Part shown: one piece after another, positions 25,930 to 34,687 of the stretch | How positions within the stretch are numbered: the stretch's first letter is position 1 | How the letters are laid out: every line of letters starts with the position of its first letter | Source of the DNA: CBDAQD01 sp965275905 | GTDB lineage: Bacteria > Pseudomonadota > Alphaproteobacteria > Rhizobiales > JAJFHC01 | Direction: 5' to 3' | DNA length: 64,000 nt | NCBI GenBank assembly: GCA_965275905.1 | Contig: CBDHYJ010000038.1 | Location: forward strand, 1-64,000 | Program-made: the position numbers and the translations under genes | Notes under the pieces: generated by a model | Told to the model about the DNA's origin: nothing | The model's database searches: none | The model's input: the letters and a program-made list of their open reading frames with translations, nothing else

Positions 25930-26676
25930 CTATCGGCCGACCGTTTCGATTGTGACATTGCCGAGCCTGCCTTCCATGACCGCCTTTGCCGGCAGATAGA
26001 CGCCACCAATCCTCTTGAACCAGACAGTGTTCTTGCGCCGTTCCGCCTTGTCAGGATCGATACGGCGCGGATGTCCGGCTATCGGGCGGTAAGAGAAGTT
26101 GCAGACAATCATGTCGCCGTCCTGGCCCCGGTAGCTAAGCGATATCTTGAATCGGGATACCCCGTTGAACAGCGCACGGGAGCCTTTGCAAACGGCCTCG
26201 GGTTTCTCTTGGTAGGGAAGGGCGAGTGCGGAGAATGGATCGACGACGCCGCGCTTGTGCTGATCCTTTAGCATAACGCGGTCATCTGAATATGCGGGCG
26301 GGAGCTTCGCGACCACTTTCTGAGCATTGCCGCGGGCGTATCGCACGGCGACCTGAGACTCTCCCTTGCGGCCGCTGAACCGCCACGAAAAATTGCGGGG
26401 CCGGAGACTCCGTTTCGTTACGATACCAACCGATTCCGCGTATCCACCTTCGCCCGCAAGCCGGCGGGCGATGCCCTTGAGAACAATATCGCCACGCAGC
26501 CGGTATTTGCTTTTGGAGACATCACCTTTGAGCCGTGCATTGCCGATGGTGAGGCCGAAAACTCGTATTGAGTACTCCACATCGATCGGCTTCGCGTTTG
26601 TGGAACTGATGCCGACAAGCAGACCGGCTGCCGCGGCACCCAATTTCAGGTGCGATTTTTGAAACAGCGATTTCAC
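25930..26676 (-). CDS. Exported DUF3108 family protein
   Basis: The 248-residue protein begins with a signal peptide (KSLFQKSHLKLGAAAAGLLVG, cleavage near NAK). It then follows the DUF3108 pattern: a beta-rich domain starting VEYSIRVFGLTIGNARLKGD, with VDPFSALALPY in the middle and the C-terminal VWFKRIGGVYLPAKAVMEGRLGNVTI. It should be periplasmic. The family has no established activity. It is encoded upstream of the metallopeptidase on the same strand with a wide gap (about 116 bases to that start). Confidence 0.85.
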   Translation of the reverse strand: MKSLFQKSHLKLGAAAAGLLVGISSTNAKPIDVEYSIRVFGLTIGNARLKGDVSKSKYRLRGDIVLKGIARRLAGEGGYAESVGIVTKRSLRPRNFSWRFSGRKGESQVAVRYARGNAQKVVAKLPPAYSDDRVMLKDQHKRGVVDPFSALALPYQEKPEAVCKGSRALFNGVSRFKISLSYRGQDGDMIVCNFSYRPIAGHPRRIDPDKAERRKNTVWFKRIGGVYLPAKAVMEGRLGNVTIETVGR

Positions 26677-26883
26677 GATTTAGCGCTCGTTTCCTTTGTG
26701 CAAGGCATTGCAAGGGCCTTGTCTCGTCTCTTTTACATACGTAACGGCGCCGGAACAGATCTAAATCGGATTATGTGGCACGGCTAAGGCATGGCAGTGA
26801 TCGGGTGGCCTTGTCGATTGATGAATCGATGGCGCCCGGTCACTATGCCGTGAATTTTCGATCTGAACGCGGGATGTTGCGCC

Positions 26884-27249
26884 ATGCGGCTGGCCATAAT
26901 TGCTCACGACGACATGAAAGATGAGGCAGAGCGCTGGGCAGTGGCCAATGCGGCAGTGCTGGAGCACCATGATCTCTTTTGCACCGGAACAACCGGCGGA
27001 CGGATCACCGACGCGACGGGATTGACGGTGACACGCATGCTGAGCGGGCCGCACGGCGGAGATCAGCAGATCGGTGCTCTGATAGCGGAAGGCAAAATCG
27101 ACGCACTCATCTTCTTCATCGACTCACTCTCCCCGCATCCGCATGATGTTGACGTCAAGGCACTGATCCGTATCGCCACGCTCAAGGGGATTCCGCTTGC
27201 CTTGAATGCAGCGACCGCCGACGCGATCCTGGCCGCAATCGAACATTAA
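26884..27249 (+). CDS. mgsA: Methylglyoxal synthase
   Basis: The 121-residue protein aligns well with MgsA, which converts dihydroxyacetone phosphate to methylglyoxal and phosphate. It has LAIIAHDDMKDE with the catalytic-region Asp, CTGTTGGRI for phosphate binding, LSGPHGGDQQIGALI with the catalytic Asp, and PHDVDVKALIRIATL. It is shorter than E. coli MgsA (about 150) because it lacks N- and C-terminal extensions; this is common in short MgsA forms. It lies 30 bases before the trans-sulfuration gene. Confidence 0.93.
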   Translation: MRLAIIAHDDMKDEAERWAVANAAVLEHHDLFCTGTTGGRITDATGLTVTRMLSGPHGGDQQIGALIAEGKIDALIFFIDSLSPHPHDVDVKALIRIATLKGIPLALNAATADAILAAIEH

Positions 27250-27279
27250 GTTTCAACGGAACTTTCTGGTGCAATCAAG

Positions 27280-28425
27280 ATGACCAAGGACGATCTGTCT
27301 CCAGCCACGTGGGCGGCGCAGGCTGCGCATTACATTGATGAGGCGACAGGCGCGATTGTGCCGCCAGTAGCACCAGCAACCACGTTTGCGCGTGACGGAA
27401 ATTACGAACTGGCCGGCGGTTACATCTACGGGCGCAACCGGTCGCCCAACGACGCGCATGCCGAAGTGGTGATAGCCCGGCTGGAGGGTGGCGCGGACGC
27501 GAGGCTCTTTGCCTCCGGTATGGCTGCATTTGCCACCTTGTTCGAGACCCTGGAGACAGGCCAGCATGTGGTGGCGCCCAGCGTCATGTACTACGCCGGT
27601 CAGGACTGGCTGAGGCGTCTCGCTGACAAACGCGGAATAGGGCTCACGCTCTATGACATTGATGATCCCGGAGCGGTCGAACAGGCGGTCCGCCCGGGCG
27701 AGACGGCCATCGTGTGGGTCGAAACACCTGTGAATCCGACATGGCAGATTACGGACATTGCCGCCGCGGCCGCGGCAGCACGGTCGGCGGGCGCAATTCT
27801 CGCTGTGGATTCCACCTCGGCCACGCCGGTCACGACGCGTCCCATCGAACTTGGCGCGGATCTGGTTTTTCACTCAGCTACAAAGTACCTGAACGGGCAC
27901 TCTGACGTCACGTCAGGTGTCCTGGTCACGCGTGAAGAGGACACAAGGTGGCAGGAGATCTGTGATGTCCGCACGTTGATGGGAGCCACGCCGGGTCCGT
28001 TTGAAGCCTGGTTGTTGCTGCGCGGGATGCGGACGCTGTTCGTCAGGTTCGAGCGTGCAAGCGCCAACGCGCTTCAGTTCGCCGAGGCGTTTGAGGGAGA
28101 TCCCAGGATTGATGCGGTGCTTTATCCCGGCCTGCCGAGTCATCCGGGGCACGCGATTGCCGCAGGGCAGATGACAGCGGGCTTCGGGGGCATGCTGTCG
28201 GTCCTGGTTCGAGGTGGCGCCGACGAAGCCAAGTCGGTGGCCAAGTCGCTTAAGGTGTTTGTGCCCGCGACATCTCTCGGAGGAGTCGAGAGCCTGGTAG
28301 AACATCGTGCGACTGTTGAAAGTGCCACAAGCACGGTTGCGCCAAACCTGCTTCGGCTATCGATTGGTATCGAGAGTGTTGACGATCTGATCGCCGATAT
28401 GCGTCAGGCGCTCGACCGAATTTGA
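27280..28425 (+). CDS. Cys/Met metabolism PLP enzyme (cystathionine gamma-synthase/trans-sulfuration type)
   Basis: The 381-residue protein is of the MetB/MetC/MetZ family. It has YIYGRNRSPNDAHAEVVIA, FASGMAAFATLFETL, WVETPVNPTWQITDI, the PLP lysine in HSATKYLNGHSDVTSG, and SLGGVESLVEHRATV. It would catalyse gamma-replacement or elimination on homoserine- or cysteine-derived substrates. The exact member (MetB, MetZ, MegL) is not fixed by visible residues. It follows mgsA at 30 bases and probably shares a transcript. Confidence 0.9.
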   Translation: MTKDDLSPATWAAQAAHYIDEATGAIVPPVAPATTFARDGNYELAGGYIYGRNRSPNDAHAEVVIARLEGGADARLFASGMAAFATLFETLETGQHVVAPSVMYYAGQDWLRRLADKRGIGLTLYDIDDPGAVEQAVRPGETAIVWVETPVNPTWQITDIAAAAAAARSAGAILAVDSTSATPVTTRPIELGADLVFHSATKYLNGHSDVTSGVLVTREEDTRWQEICDVRTLMGATPGPFEAWLLLRGMRTLFVRFERASANALQFAEAFEGDPRIDAVLYPGLPSHPGHAIAAGQMTAGFGGMLSVLVRGGADEAKSVAKSLKVFVPATSLGGVESLVEHRATVESATSTVAPNLLRLSIGIESVDDLIADMRQALDRI

Positions 28426-28446
28426 CGCCGGACTGCCGGCGCGTTT
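28426..28446 (+). terminator. Short GC-rich hairpin terminator between convergent genes
   Basis: CGCCGG (28426-28431) and CCGGCG (28436-28441) form a six-base stem with an ACTG loop, followed by CGTTT. It lies between the convergent trans-sulfuration and YCF48-like genes and may terminate the former. The T-run is weak, so it is only a candidate. Confidence 0.4.
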
Positions 28447-28450
28447 CCGA

Positions 28451-29455
28451 TCAGTTTCCGCAAAAATCGGAAATGTCGAGTGAGGCGATCGTGCCGTCGC
28501 CGGCGACTGTCCAGTAAACACCCCGTCGGTTCGGCTTTGGTGTCAGGTCTTCAAGAAAGCTGCCCTTTGTCACCACAATTTTGTGGGGCCATGTTTGCGC
28601 TCCGTCCGTGGTCACATAAGCGGTGCCACCCGAACCGACCGCAAGGCCGCAGTCCTCGTCGACAAATTCAATAGCGTTGACGATTGCGCGCAGGGGCGCC
28701 CTCGGCAATCTGACCCACGTCGCTCCACCGTCGTCGGTACGCAGTATTGTGCCCCCGACACCAGCAGCGTAACCGGTCTGCTTGTCGATGAATGCGAAGT
28801 CGCTGATGCGTTTCTCGCCGCTGAAGACTGTTTTCCAGTTCTTGCCACCGTCCGTGGTTCGCCTGATCTCACCTGACGAGCGATCCTGATTCTGCCATGG
28901 CGTATCACCCCCTCCGATCACTCCGGTCTTCTCGTTGACGAAGTGCGCCGCCCAGAGTTTGGTCTTCGTGCCGGATTGAATCCGGTTCCACGTCTTACCG
29001 GCGTCGGTTGTTGTCAGGATCGTCCCGTTCACACCCAGAGCGTGACCAATATCCGGTGCCGTGAATTTGACTTCGTAGAGCGGGGAGGGCGCTCTTGCGA
29101 CGCGCTCAAAGGTTTGGCCATCATCTGTCGACCGGAATACCGAACCGCCTTTGGACGTGAACTTGTCTCCGCCGGCGGCGATCACGGCTCCGTCAGCCGC
29201 CGTTGCCACAGACAGCAGAAGCGACGCGCCATTGACCTTGTTGACCCGCCATTTCTTGCCGTTTTGGTAGGCTGCTGCAGTCCCGCCAATGCTGATCGCG
29301 ACCGTCGCCCGTCCCGTGTCGGCAATTCCCCAGAATGATCCCTTGAGCTTCGTTGATGAAAGCAGGGATGAATCGCCCGCACCTGCCGGTTGCAGCATTG
29401 CCGAGAGGGCAAATGCAGCGACGCTGCACGACAGCAGGCGTACGGGCGAGGGCAT
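28451..29455 (-). CDS. Exported YCF48/BNR-repeat beta-propeller protein
   Basis: The protein of about 334 residues has a signal peptide (PSPVRLLSCSVAAFALSAML, processed near GAG). It also has repeated propeller motifs such as VFRSTDDGQTFERV, ILTTTDAGKTWNRI, IRRTTDGGKNWKTV, ILRTDDGGATWVRL and YVTTDGAQTW. These S/T-x-D-x-G-x-T-W repeats are of the YCF48/Hcf136 or BNR type. It should be a periplasmic propeller, probably a scaffold rather than a photosystem factor. The ATG at 29455 has CGGAG upstream; an ATG 15 bases earlier lacks one. Confidence 0.85.
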   Translation of the reverse strand: MPSPVRLLSCSVAAFALSAMLQPAGAGDSSLLSSTKLKGSFWGIADTGRATVAISIGGTAAAYQNGKKWRVNKVNGASLLLSVATAADGAVIAAGGDKFTSKGGSVFRSTDDGQTFERVARAPSPLYEVKFTAPDIGHALGVNGTILTTTDAGKTWNRIQSGTKTKLWAAHFVNEKTGVIGGGDTPWQNQDRSSGEIRRTTDGGKNWKTVFSGEKRISDFAFIDKQTGYAAGVGGTILRTDDGGATWVRLPRAPLRAIVNAIEFVDEDCGLAVGSGGTAYVTTDGAQTWPHKIVVTKGSFLEDLTPKPNRRGVYWTVAGDGTIASLDISDFCGN

Positions 29456-29615
29456 GGGCAACTCCGACACTCATTTTTGGAGCAGATTGCCGATTTCGGT
29501 CCATTTTTTGATGTGCCGCAAGTCAAAGACGGATCACAATGCCTTTAGGCGCCGCGAAACGTGGTCCGTGTCGGCGGCATGCGCACGGAAAGATTGTCCG
29601 GCGGAAGGAGGTTCA

Positions 29616-30425
29616 ATGTCAGGTCTTACGGAAAGTGAAACCCGTCAATATCAGGAAAACGGTTATGTGATTCCAGGGTCCCGTCTTGACGACAAACAAC
29701 TCGCCGCGCTGCGTGCTGCAGTGGACCGCGTCATCGCTGCGAACCCGCACGCCCGTCCCGAGCATCTTGTGAGCGTCCATGTTGTCAACAATGAGCCGGA
29801 GGGCATTCGCGGCGATGTGGCGTTTCTGGATATCGCGAGGGATCAGAGCATTCTGGATCTGGTGGCAGATGCAATCGGGCCCGATATCATCCTTTGGGGC
29901 GCACATCTTTTCTGCAAGCCGGAAGTGACAGGGATGGAAGTGCCCTGGCATCAGGACGGCGAGTACTGGCCGATACGTCCGCTGGCGACCGTGACAGTTT
30001 GGATTGCGATCGACGATGTGAACATCGAAAACGGCTGCATGAGGTTCATGGCTGGGAGCCACCGCGGACAGACCAGTCATTCGCACCAGGCGGATGATCG
30101 CGATGATCTTGTCTTGAGCCGCGTGATCGACCCGAAGGCCTATGACGATGGCGCGGCTGTCGACATAGAACTGGAAGCCGGACAGATGTCTCTCCATGAC
30201 GTCTTCCTGGTTCACGGCTCGAATGCCAATCGATCGACCAGGCGACGGGCAGGGCTCGCATTGCGGTATATGCCGGCCTCGTCGAAATTCGTACGGGACC
30301 TGTTTCCGCCAAGCGAGAAGAATGGACTACGGGTGGATTTCGGGCAGCGTCCTCTGTTCTTGCTCAGGGGTAGCGATCGCGACGGGCTGAATGATTTTGA
30401 AATCGGACATCAATGGGCGGCGTGA
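29616..30425 (+). CDS. Phytanoyl-CoA dioxygenase (PhyH) family Fe(II)/2OG oxygenase
   Basis: The start follows an excellent ribosome binding site (GGAAGGAGG). The 269-residue protein shows the metal triad His112-x-Asp114 (PWHQDGEYW) and distal His200 (DVFLVHGSNANRS), with Arg nearby for 2-oxoglutarate. Other PhyH features are QENGYVIPG at the N-terminus and GCMRFMAGSHR. These enzymes hydroxylate small molecules; the family name does not imply phytanoyl-CoA as substrate. It is 15 bases from the arginase-like gene and probably in one operon with it. Confidence 0.92.
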   Translation: MSGLTESETRQYQENGYVIPGSRLDDKQLAALRAAVDRVIAANPHARPEHLVSVHVVNNEPEGIRGDVAFLDIARDQSILDLVADAIGPDIILWGAHLFCKPEVTGMEVPWHQDGEYWPIRPLATVTVWIAIDDVNIENGCMRFMAGSHRGQTSHSHQADDRDDLVLSRVIDPKAYDDGAAVDIELEAGQMSLHDVFLVHGSNANRSTRRRAGLALRYMPASSKFVRDLFPPSEKNGLRVDFGQRPLFLLRGSDRDGLNDFEIGHQWAA

Positions 30426-30440
30426 ACAGGAGTTGGTCGA

Positions 30441-31196
30441 TTGAAATACAGCGTGACACCCTATTTCCTCGACAAGTCCGTCCCGGGCCTGAAGGCCCTC
30501 GCCGAGCCTGACTGGTTTGTGAACGAGCCATCTCTGCCGTCCGGAGACCTTGAGACGAAGCTTTCCGCAATTCATGCGCCGCTGGCAGAGTTCGTCGGTG
30601 AATGCGCCAAGTCCGGGCAGCCTTCCGCCAACATCCTTGGAGACTGCTGTTCCGTGATCGGCGTTCTGGCAGGGCTCCAGAGAGCCGGGATCGAGCCTCA
30701 TCTGATCTGGTTGGATGCACACGGTGATTTCAACACGCATGAAACGTCGCCCAGTGGGTTCCTGGGTGGCATGCCTCTCGCCATGATGACAGGACGCGGC
30801 GATCAGAGAATGACGTCGGCTGTGAATTTGACGGCGCATCCGGAAGAAAAGGTGATCCTGTCAGATGCGCGTGATCTCGATCCGGAAGAAGCGGATGCAG
30901 TTGCGAACTCGGCGCTCATGCACGTACGGGATTTTGGGCAACTCTCCGAAATTGCACCGCCTGACGGCCCGCTTTACGTCCATTTCGACAGCGACGTCAT
31001 CTCCAGCGAAGAAGCGCCAGCGCAGAACTATCCGGCAAATGGGGGGCCGAGTGCGGCCGTTGTGGCCAATGTAATGCAGCGGATATCGAAAACGGGGAGG
31101 GTGGTCGCGGCATCGATGTCTGCCTGGAATCCGGCATTGGATGAAGACAGCAAGACCGCAACCGCGTGCCTTTCGGCGTTCAGGGCCGTTCTTTAG
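30441..31196 (+). CDS. Arginase-fold family protein with altered metal ligands
   Basis: A TTG start, 8 bases after AGGAG, is favoured by the ribosome binding site. The 251-residue protein keeps WLDAHGDFNT (the D-A-H-x-D motif) and HFDSDVIS (D-x-D). However, the first metal motif reads LGDCCS instead of GGDHS, placing Cys where the ligand His normally is, and the segment SGFLGGMPLAMM has Gly where arginase has the catalytic-site His. It belongs to the divergent arginase-like group with GGMPLAM. The substrate is unknown and it may not be a classical ureohydrolase. It is the partner of the upstream PhyH gene. Confidence 0.82.
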   Translation: MKYSVTPYFLDKSVPGLKALAEPDWFVNEPSLPSGDLETKLSAIHAPLAEFVGECAKSGQPSANILGDCCSVIGVLAGLQRAGIEPHLIWLDAHGDFNTHETSPSGFLGGMPLAMMTGRGDQRMTSAVNLTAHPEEKVILSDARDLDPEEADAVANSALMHVRDFGQLSEIAPPDGPLYVHFDSDVISSEEAPAQNYPANGGPSAAVVANVMQRISKTGRVVAASMSAWNPALDEDSKTATACLSAFRAVL

Positions 31197-31211
31197 GGTT
31201 TCGAAGTGGCG

Positions 31212-31262
31212 GACCGCCGGCTCGGGCGGAAAACCGCGGTTGCAAACCCGCCGCTCGCGGTC
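31212..31262. repeat. Imperfect inverted repeat after the arginase-like gene
   Basis: GACCGC (31212-31217) is complementary to GCGGTC (31257-31262), with further GC-rich pairing inside. It may act as a weak terminator or as a processing stem between the arginase-like gene and the DUF7694-like gene. No T-run follows. Confidence 0.3.
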
Positions 31263-31316
31263 TAAGTCAAGTCGCGACGCTTAAAGCTGCAGCAAATCAA
31301 TTCACGGGATCCGAAT

Positions 31317-32090
31317 ATGATAGTGCTCCACAGTGGGGATACGGTCCAGGCACGCATCGACCAGCTGATCGAGAATACGGTCGGCGATACATTCCGGAAC
31401 GACAATTCGAAACGCCTGCCCGAATACATCGCGGATATCGAGCAATGGATGTCCAGTGCGGCCTCACCTGAGGTGGTCGTTATCGATCCTGCTGATGCGG
31501 CAAGCGATGCGGAGCGCACAGCCTATGAATCGCTGCGCAGGATGGCGAAATTCAAGGGCGTCGATGTGCATCTCGTTGGCGGTTCCTCTGTCGAGTTTGT
31601 TGCGGATCGTCACGTGACGCGAGATGAGGACATGGCGATCAGCGCTCCGGGCAGTGAGGCCGGAGCGGATGCCGCACGCCTCGTTGCAAGCGAGGAGATG
31701 ACGCCTTTTGAGCGCGTCGAACTGGACATACCAAGCGTCGCGGAAGTAATGAAGTCTTCGGGGTGGGACGAAAAGACAGCGCAGGAACATGTCACCTGGA
31801 TGAAGGGGCAGGCGGTCTATGCCAACAACCTCTATCAGGTGAACGTCGAATTCATACCGGGCGGGCGGGCGCATCTGATCATAAGGCGGCTGGATAAACA
31901 GGCCGTTCACAGCTGGCAGCACTTCCAGCAGATCAAGAATGAAATTCTTGGGCCGGAATGCGAAGCGGTCGAACTCTACCCCAAGGAGAGCCACCTGATC
32001 GACGAGAAGCACCACTATCACCTGTGGGGACTTCGGTCGCCCGAGGCAAGCTTCGGCATCGGGTTCAAGTCGGGGCGCCAGGTCGGCTGA
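31317..32090 (+). CDS. Hypothetical protein with DUF7694-like C-terminal domain
   Basis: The 257-residue cytosolic protein has no signal peptide. The C-terminal part from about residue 165 (NLYQVNVEF, HLIIRRLDKQAVHSW, QIKNEILGPECEAVELYPKE, HYHLWGL, FGIGF) resembles the DUF7694 domain, which is found in phage and chromosomal proteins and has no known activity. The N-terminal part (about 1-85) looks like an alpha/beta region and is not recognised. It stands 120 bases after the arginase-like gene. Confidence 0.65.
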   Translation: MIVLHSGDTVQARIDQLIENTVGDTFRNDNSKRLPEYIADIEQWMSSAASPEVVVIDPADAASDAERTAYESLRRMAKFKGVDVHLVGGSSVEFVADRHVTRDEDMAISAPGSEAGADAARLVASEEMTPFERVELDIPSVAEVMKSSGWDEKTAQEHVTWMKGQAVYANNLYQVNVEFIPGGRAHLIIRRLDKQAVHSWQHFQQIKNEILGPECEAVELYPKESHLIDEKHHYHLWGLRSPEASFGIGFKSGRQVG

Positions 32091-32125
32091 TCCGGCACCG
32101 CCGCTTCAATAACTGTAAGACGCCG

Positions 32126-32488
32126 CTAAGGGTCCAGCCTGTTCACGATGCAGGACATGATCCAGCTGTACTCGAGCGCCTTTTGCGTTTTCTGAACATG
32201 ATCGAGACACTCGCGCTTTAGCGAGGGCTCCAGACCTTTCCACTGTGCGACCAGCCAGTCCTGGGCACGCTTTTCGTCCGAAACGCAGAGTTTTGTGGCA
32301 GCCCTGCCGGCTTCCTCGTCGTTGCTCTGTAATCCAACAAACTGCCCGGCAAGTTCACACTTCTGAATGTACTCGATTGCAGGCAGCGCCGATGGCGACG
32401 TGCTGCCCGCAGCATTGGCAAAGAGTATTGCGGCAACGAGGCCCGGAATTGCCACTGCAAAAGATGCCAACAGTTTACTAAAGGTCAT
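32126..32488 (-). CDS. Hypothetical exported protein
   Basis: The 120-residue protein begins with a signal peptide (TFSKLLASFAVAIPGLVAAILFAN, cleavage near AAG). GGGGGA lies at a good distance before the ATG, which decides this start over an in-frame TTG upstream. The mature part has four cysteines (KCELAGQ, LCVSDEK, ECLDHVQ, SCIVNRL), possibly two disulfides, and is mostly helical. I do not recognise a family. It ends convergently with the DUF7694-like gene. Confidence 0.65.
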   Translation of the reverse strand: MTFSKLLASFAVAIPGLVAAILFANAAGSTSPSALPAIEYIQKCELAGQFVGLQSNDEEAGRAATKLCVSDEKRAQDWLVAQWKGLEPSLKRECLDHVQKTQKALEYSWIMSCIVNRLDP

Positions 32489-32764
32489 TCTTGATCCCCC
32501 GAACAATTGTGGGCAGGCGCTATGCGCGCACTAACCCCTGCTGGCCGACACGCCTAAAGGCGCTCGGTCAGTGAAGACACGCCACAAATCTGGTCATGTG
32601 TTGAGGCGGCAACGTCGAATCGCTGCACGATGAAACGAGGCGGAGATATCGGCAGATCGTGGCGACAATCGGGCCGTACGGCGGAGACTTGAGGATCAGG
32701 CATCCTGCGTGGCGCCGGAATGTAATTCGTCTTCACAACGTTGCTGAACTGCAACGCCGCGGCG

Positions 32765-33988
32765 TCATCCTTGTACGGACGAATGGTCGGCCTCTGCGAT
32801 GAGCGGTCGTGCCAGATTGCCATTATCGCTGATGATGATCCGGCCGAGTTCAAGCCATCGCGCGTAACGTTCGATCTCGCTGTGCAATTCCTGAGCGACC
32901 ATGGCGCCGTTGATACCCGTTTCGCCGAATGCTCCGATGACGCGCAACGTCGACAAGCCGCGATCAGCCTTCAGGTCTACCCGGGCGACCAGTCTGTCGT
33001 TGTGCAGGAATGGCAGAACGTAATAGCCATACTGACGTTTGTGCGCAGGGGTGTAGATCTCGATCCGGTACTGGAAGTCGAAAAGGCGCTCGGTACGGTT
33101 GCGTTCCCAGACAATGGGATCGAACGGAGTCAGCAGCGTTGCGCCTCGAATCCAGCGTGGCAACTTCGCATCCGGATACATGTAAGCCTGCTGGGGCCAA
33201 CCTTCGACGGCAACGGGTTCAATGTCGCCCTGTTCGACGAGTTCGGCAATCCGTGATTTGGCCTCCGCAGCCGGCAGCCTGAAGTAGTCTCTCAGATCAG
33301 CTTCGGTGGCGACGCCGAGGGCTCTTGCCGAGATCTTCATCAACTCGCGCATGGCCGCTTCCTCGGAAGGGGTAGGCAGTGCCAAAACGGATTCCGGAAT
33401 AACCCGCTCCGTAAGATCGTAATATCGTTCGAAACCCTGCCGCGAATGGGCCGTGATCCGGCCCGTCCAGAACAGGTATTCAAGGGCCGTTTTGCCTTCG
33501 TGCCAGTTCCACATGCCGCCGCTCTTGCCGCCGACATTGAATTCCCGGCTGCTCAGCGGTCCCCGCGCACGGATCTGATCGAACACAGACTGGATGTATT
33601 CGGGGCGCTCCGTACAGAGTTCCGCTATCCCTTTCCAGATGCCCTCGAAGCGTTCCGCCCTTTTCATCCGCCAGCGAAGCAGCGGATGCATTTCCATCGG
33701 CAGGAGAGATGCCTCATGCGCCCAATATTCAAATAGTTCCCTCTTGCGCGGGTGAAATGACTTTTCGTTCAGGCGCCCCCTGTCGTACGGACCGACACGT
33801 GAATAGGCGGGAAGATAGTGAGACCGGACGGTCACACTGATGGAGTCCATTTGCAGGAGACCCATCTTGTGGATTGCGGATCGCACACGGCGCCAGTTCG
33901 AGATACCGCTTCGCTTGCGCTGGCCAAAGCCTTGAGCCGCCAGGGCGATACGTCTTGCTTGAGACAATGTGAGAGATTGCGTTGTCAA
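32765..33988 (-). CDS. YcaQ-type winged-helix DNA glycosylase (crosslink repair)
   Basis: The 407-residue protein has the HTH_42/YcaQ architecture: SLTLSQARRIALAAQGF, the catalytic segment LLQMDSISV, then RSHYLPAYSR and the central LFEYWAHEASLLPMEMHPL. The C-terminal part has LLTPFDPIVWERNRTERLF and RIEIYTPAHKRQYGYYVLPFL. Family members (E. coli YcaQ/AlkX) unhook interstrand crosslinks and excise N-alkyl lesions, using a Q-x-Q or Q-x-D motif; here Gln46-Met-Asp48. It acts on DNA in the cytoplasm. It is probably monocistronic. Confidence 0.88.
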   Translation of the reverse strand: MTTQSLTLSQARRIALAAQGFGQRKRSGISNWRRVRSAIHKMGLLQMDSISVTVRSHYLPAYSRVGPYDRGRLNEKSFHPRKRELFEYWAHEASLLPMEMHPLLRWRMKRAERFEGIWKGIAELCTERPEYIQSVFDQIRARGPLSSREFNVGGKSGGMWNWHEGKTALEYLFWTGRITAHSRQGFERYYDLTERVIPESVLALPTPSEEAAMRELMKISARALGVATEADLRDYFRLPAAEAKSRIAELVEQGDIEPVAVEGWPQQAYMYPDAKLPRWIRGATLLTPFDPIVWERNRTERLFDFQYRIEIYTPAHKRQYGYYVLPFLHNDRLVARVDLKADRGLSTLRVIGAFGETGINGAMVAQELHSEIERYARWLELGRIIISDNGNLARPLIAEADHSSVQG

Positions 33989-34012
33989 ACTGGATGCCTG
34001 CGGACTCTGGAG

Positions 34013-34456
34013 TCAGAGTTCCTTGCGGAAGAATACCCTGGCGAAACCGTCTTGTTCGCCCCGTCCGATTTCTTCATATCCAATCTGCGGGTAGAACTTC
34101 AGATTTTCCGTCATTTTCTCGTTGGTGTAGAGCTCGACCGCTCCAAACCCGGTGTCCCGTGCGAAGTGCTCCACATAGGCGATAAGCCGCTTGCCGATGC
34201 CTTGGCCCTGCAACTCCGGTGTCACTGCAACATTCTCCAGATGAATGTGATCGTCGCGCGGATAGAAAACAACGAAACCCTTCATGATGTCATCGCCAGC
34301 GAGCACATGAAGGTGACCGGCTTCGATGGACGCCTTGAAGTCTGCCACCATGGGGGCCGGCTCTTTCCCGATTCTGTCCACGTACAACTCATAGGCCTTG
34401 CGCGCGCAGATTTCGACTCCTCTCAAGTCCTGTAATTGGGCTTTTCGAATACTCAT
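34013..34456 (-). CDS. GNAT family N-acetyltransferase
   Basis: The protein of about 147 residues has the acetyl-CoA-binding motif A VAVTPELQGQGIGKRLIAYVE preceded by HIHLENVAV, and ELYTNEKMTENLKFYPQIGYEEIG at its end. It is a small cytosolic acetyltransferase of unknown substrate. Two in-frame ATGs lie close together; 34456 is chosen because GGGAG is at the correct distance from it. It is encoded 24 bases past the stop of nothing on its strand; the YcaQ-type gene starts just downstream and may be co-transcribed. Confidence 0.88.
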   Translation of the reverse strand: MSIRKAQLQDLRGVEICARKAYELYVDRIGKEPAPMVADFKASIEAGHLHVLAGDDIMKGFVVFYPRDDHIHLENVAVTPELQGQGIGKRLIAYVEHFARDTGFGAVELYTNEKMTENLKFYPQIGYEEIGRGEQDGFARVFFRKEL

Positions 34457-34687
34457 TGTCATCTCCCGCCGCAGAGGGTTGGTCGCGGTTGGCAGCCAGC
34501 CGAAACGAACCGGAGCGTGATGGATGGGGCAAAAGAGTGCCGGATCGGACCGGTGTGCACGGATCATTCAACCATATTGCGATGATAGCAAAAGGCGAAC
34601 ATTCTTGTCGGACGATACCGACTCGCCAGAATCGCTGAAGGTTCACTAGTGTGAACCGGAATTTTATTCGCGGAATTTTACACCGGC

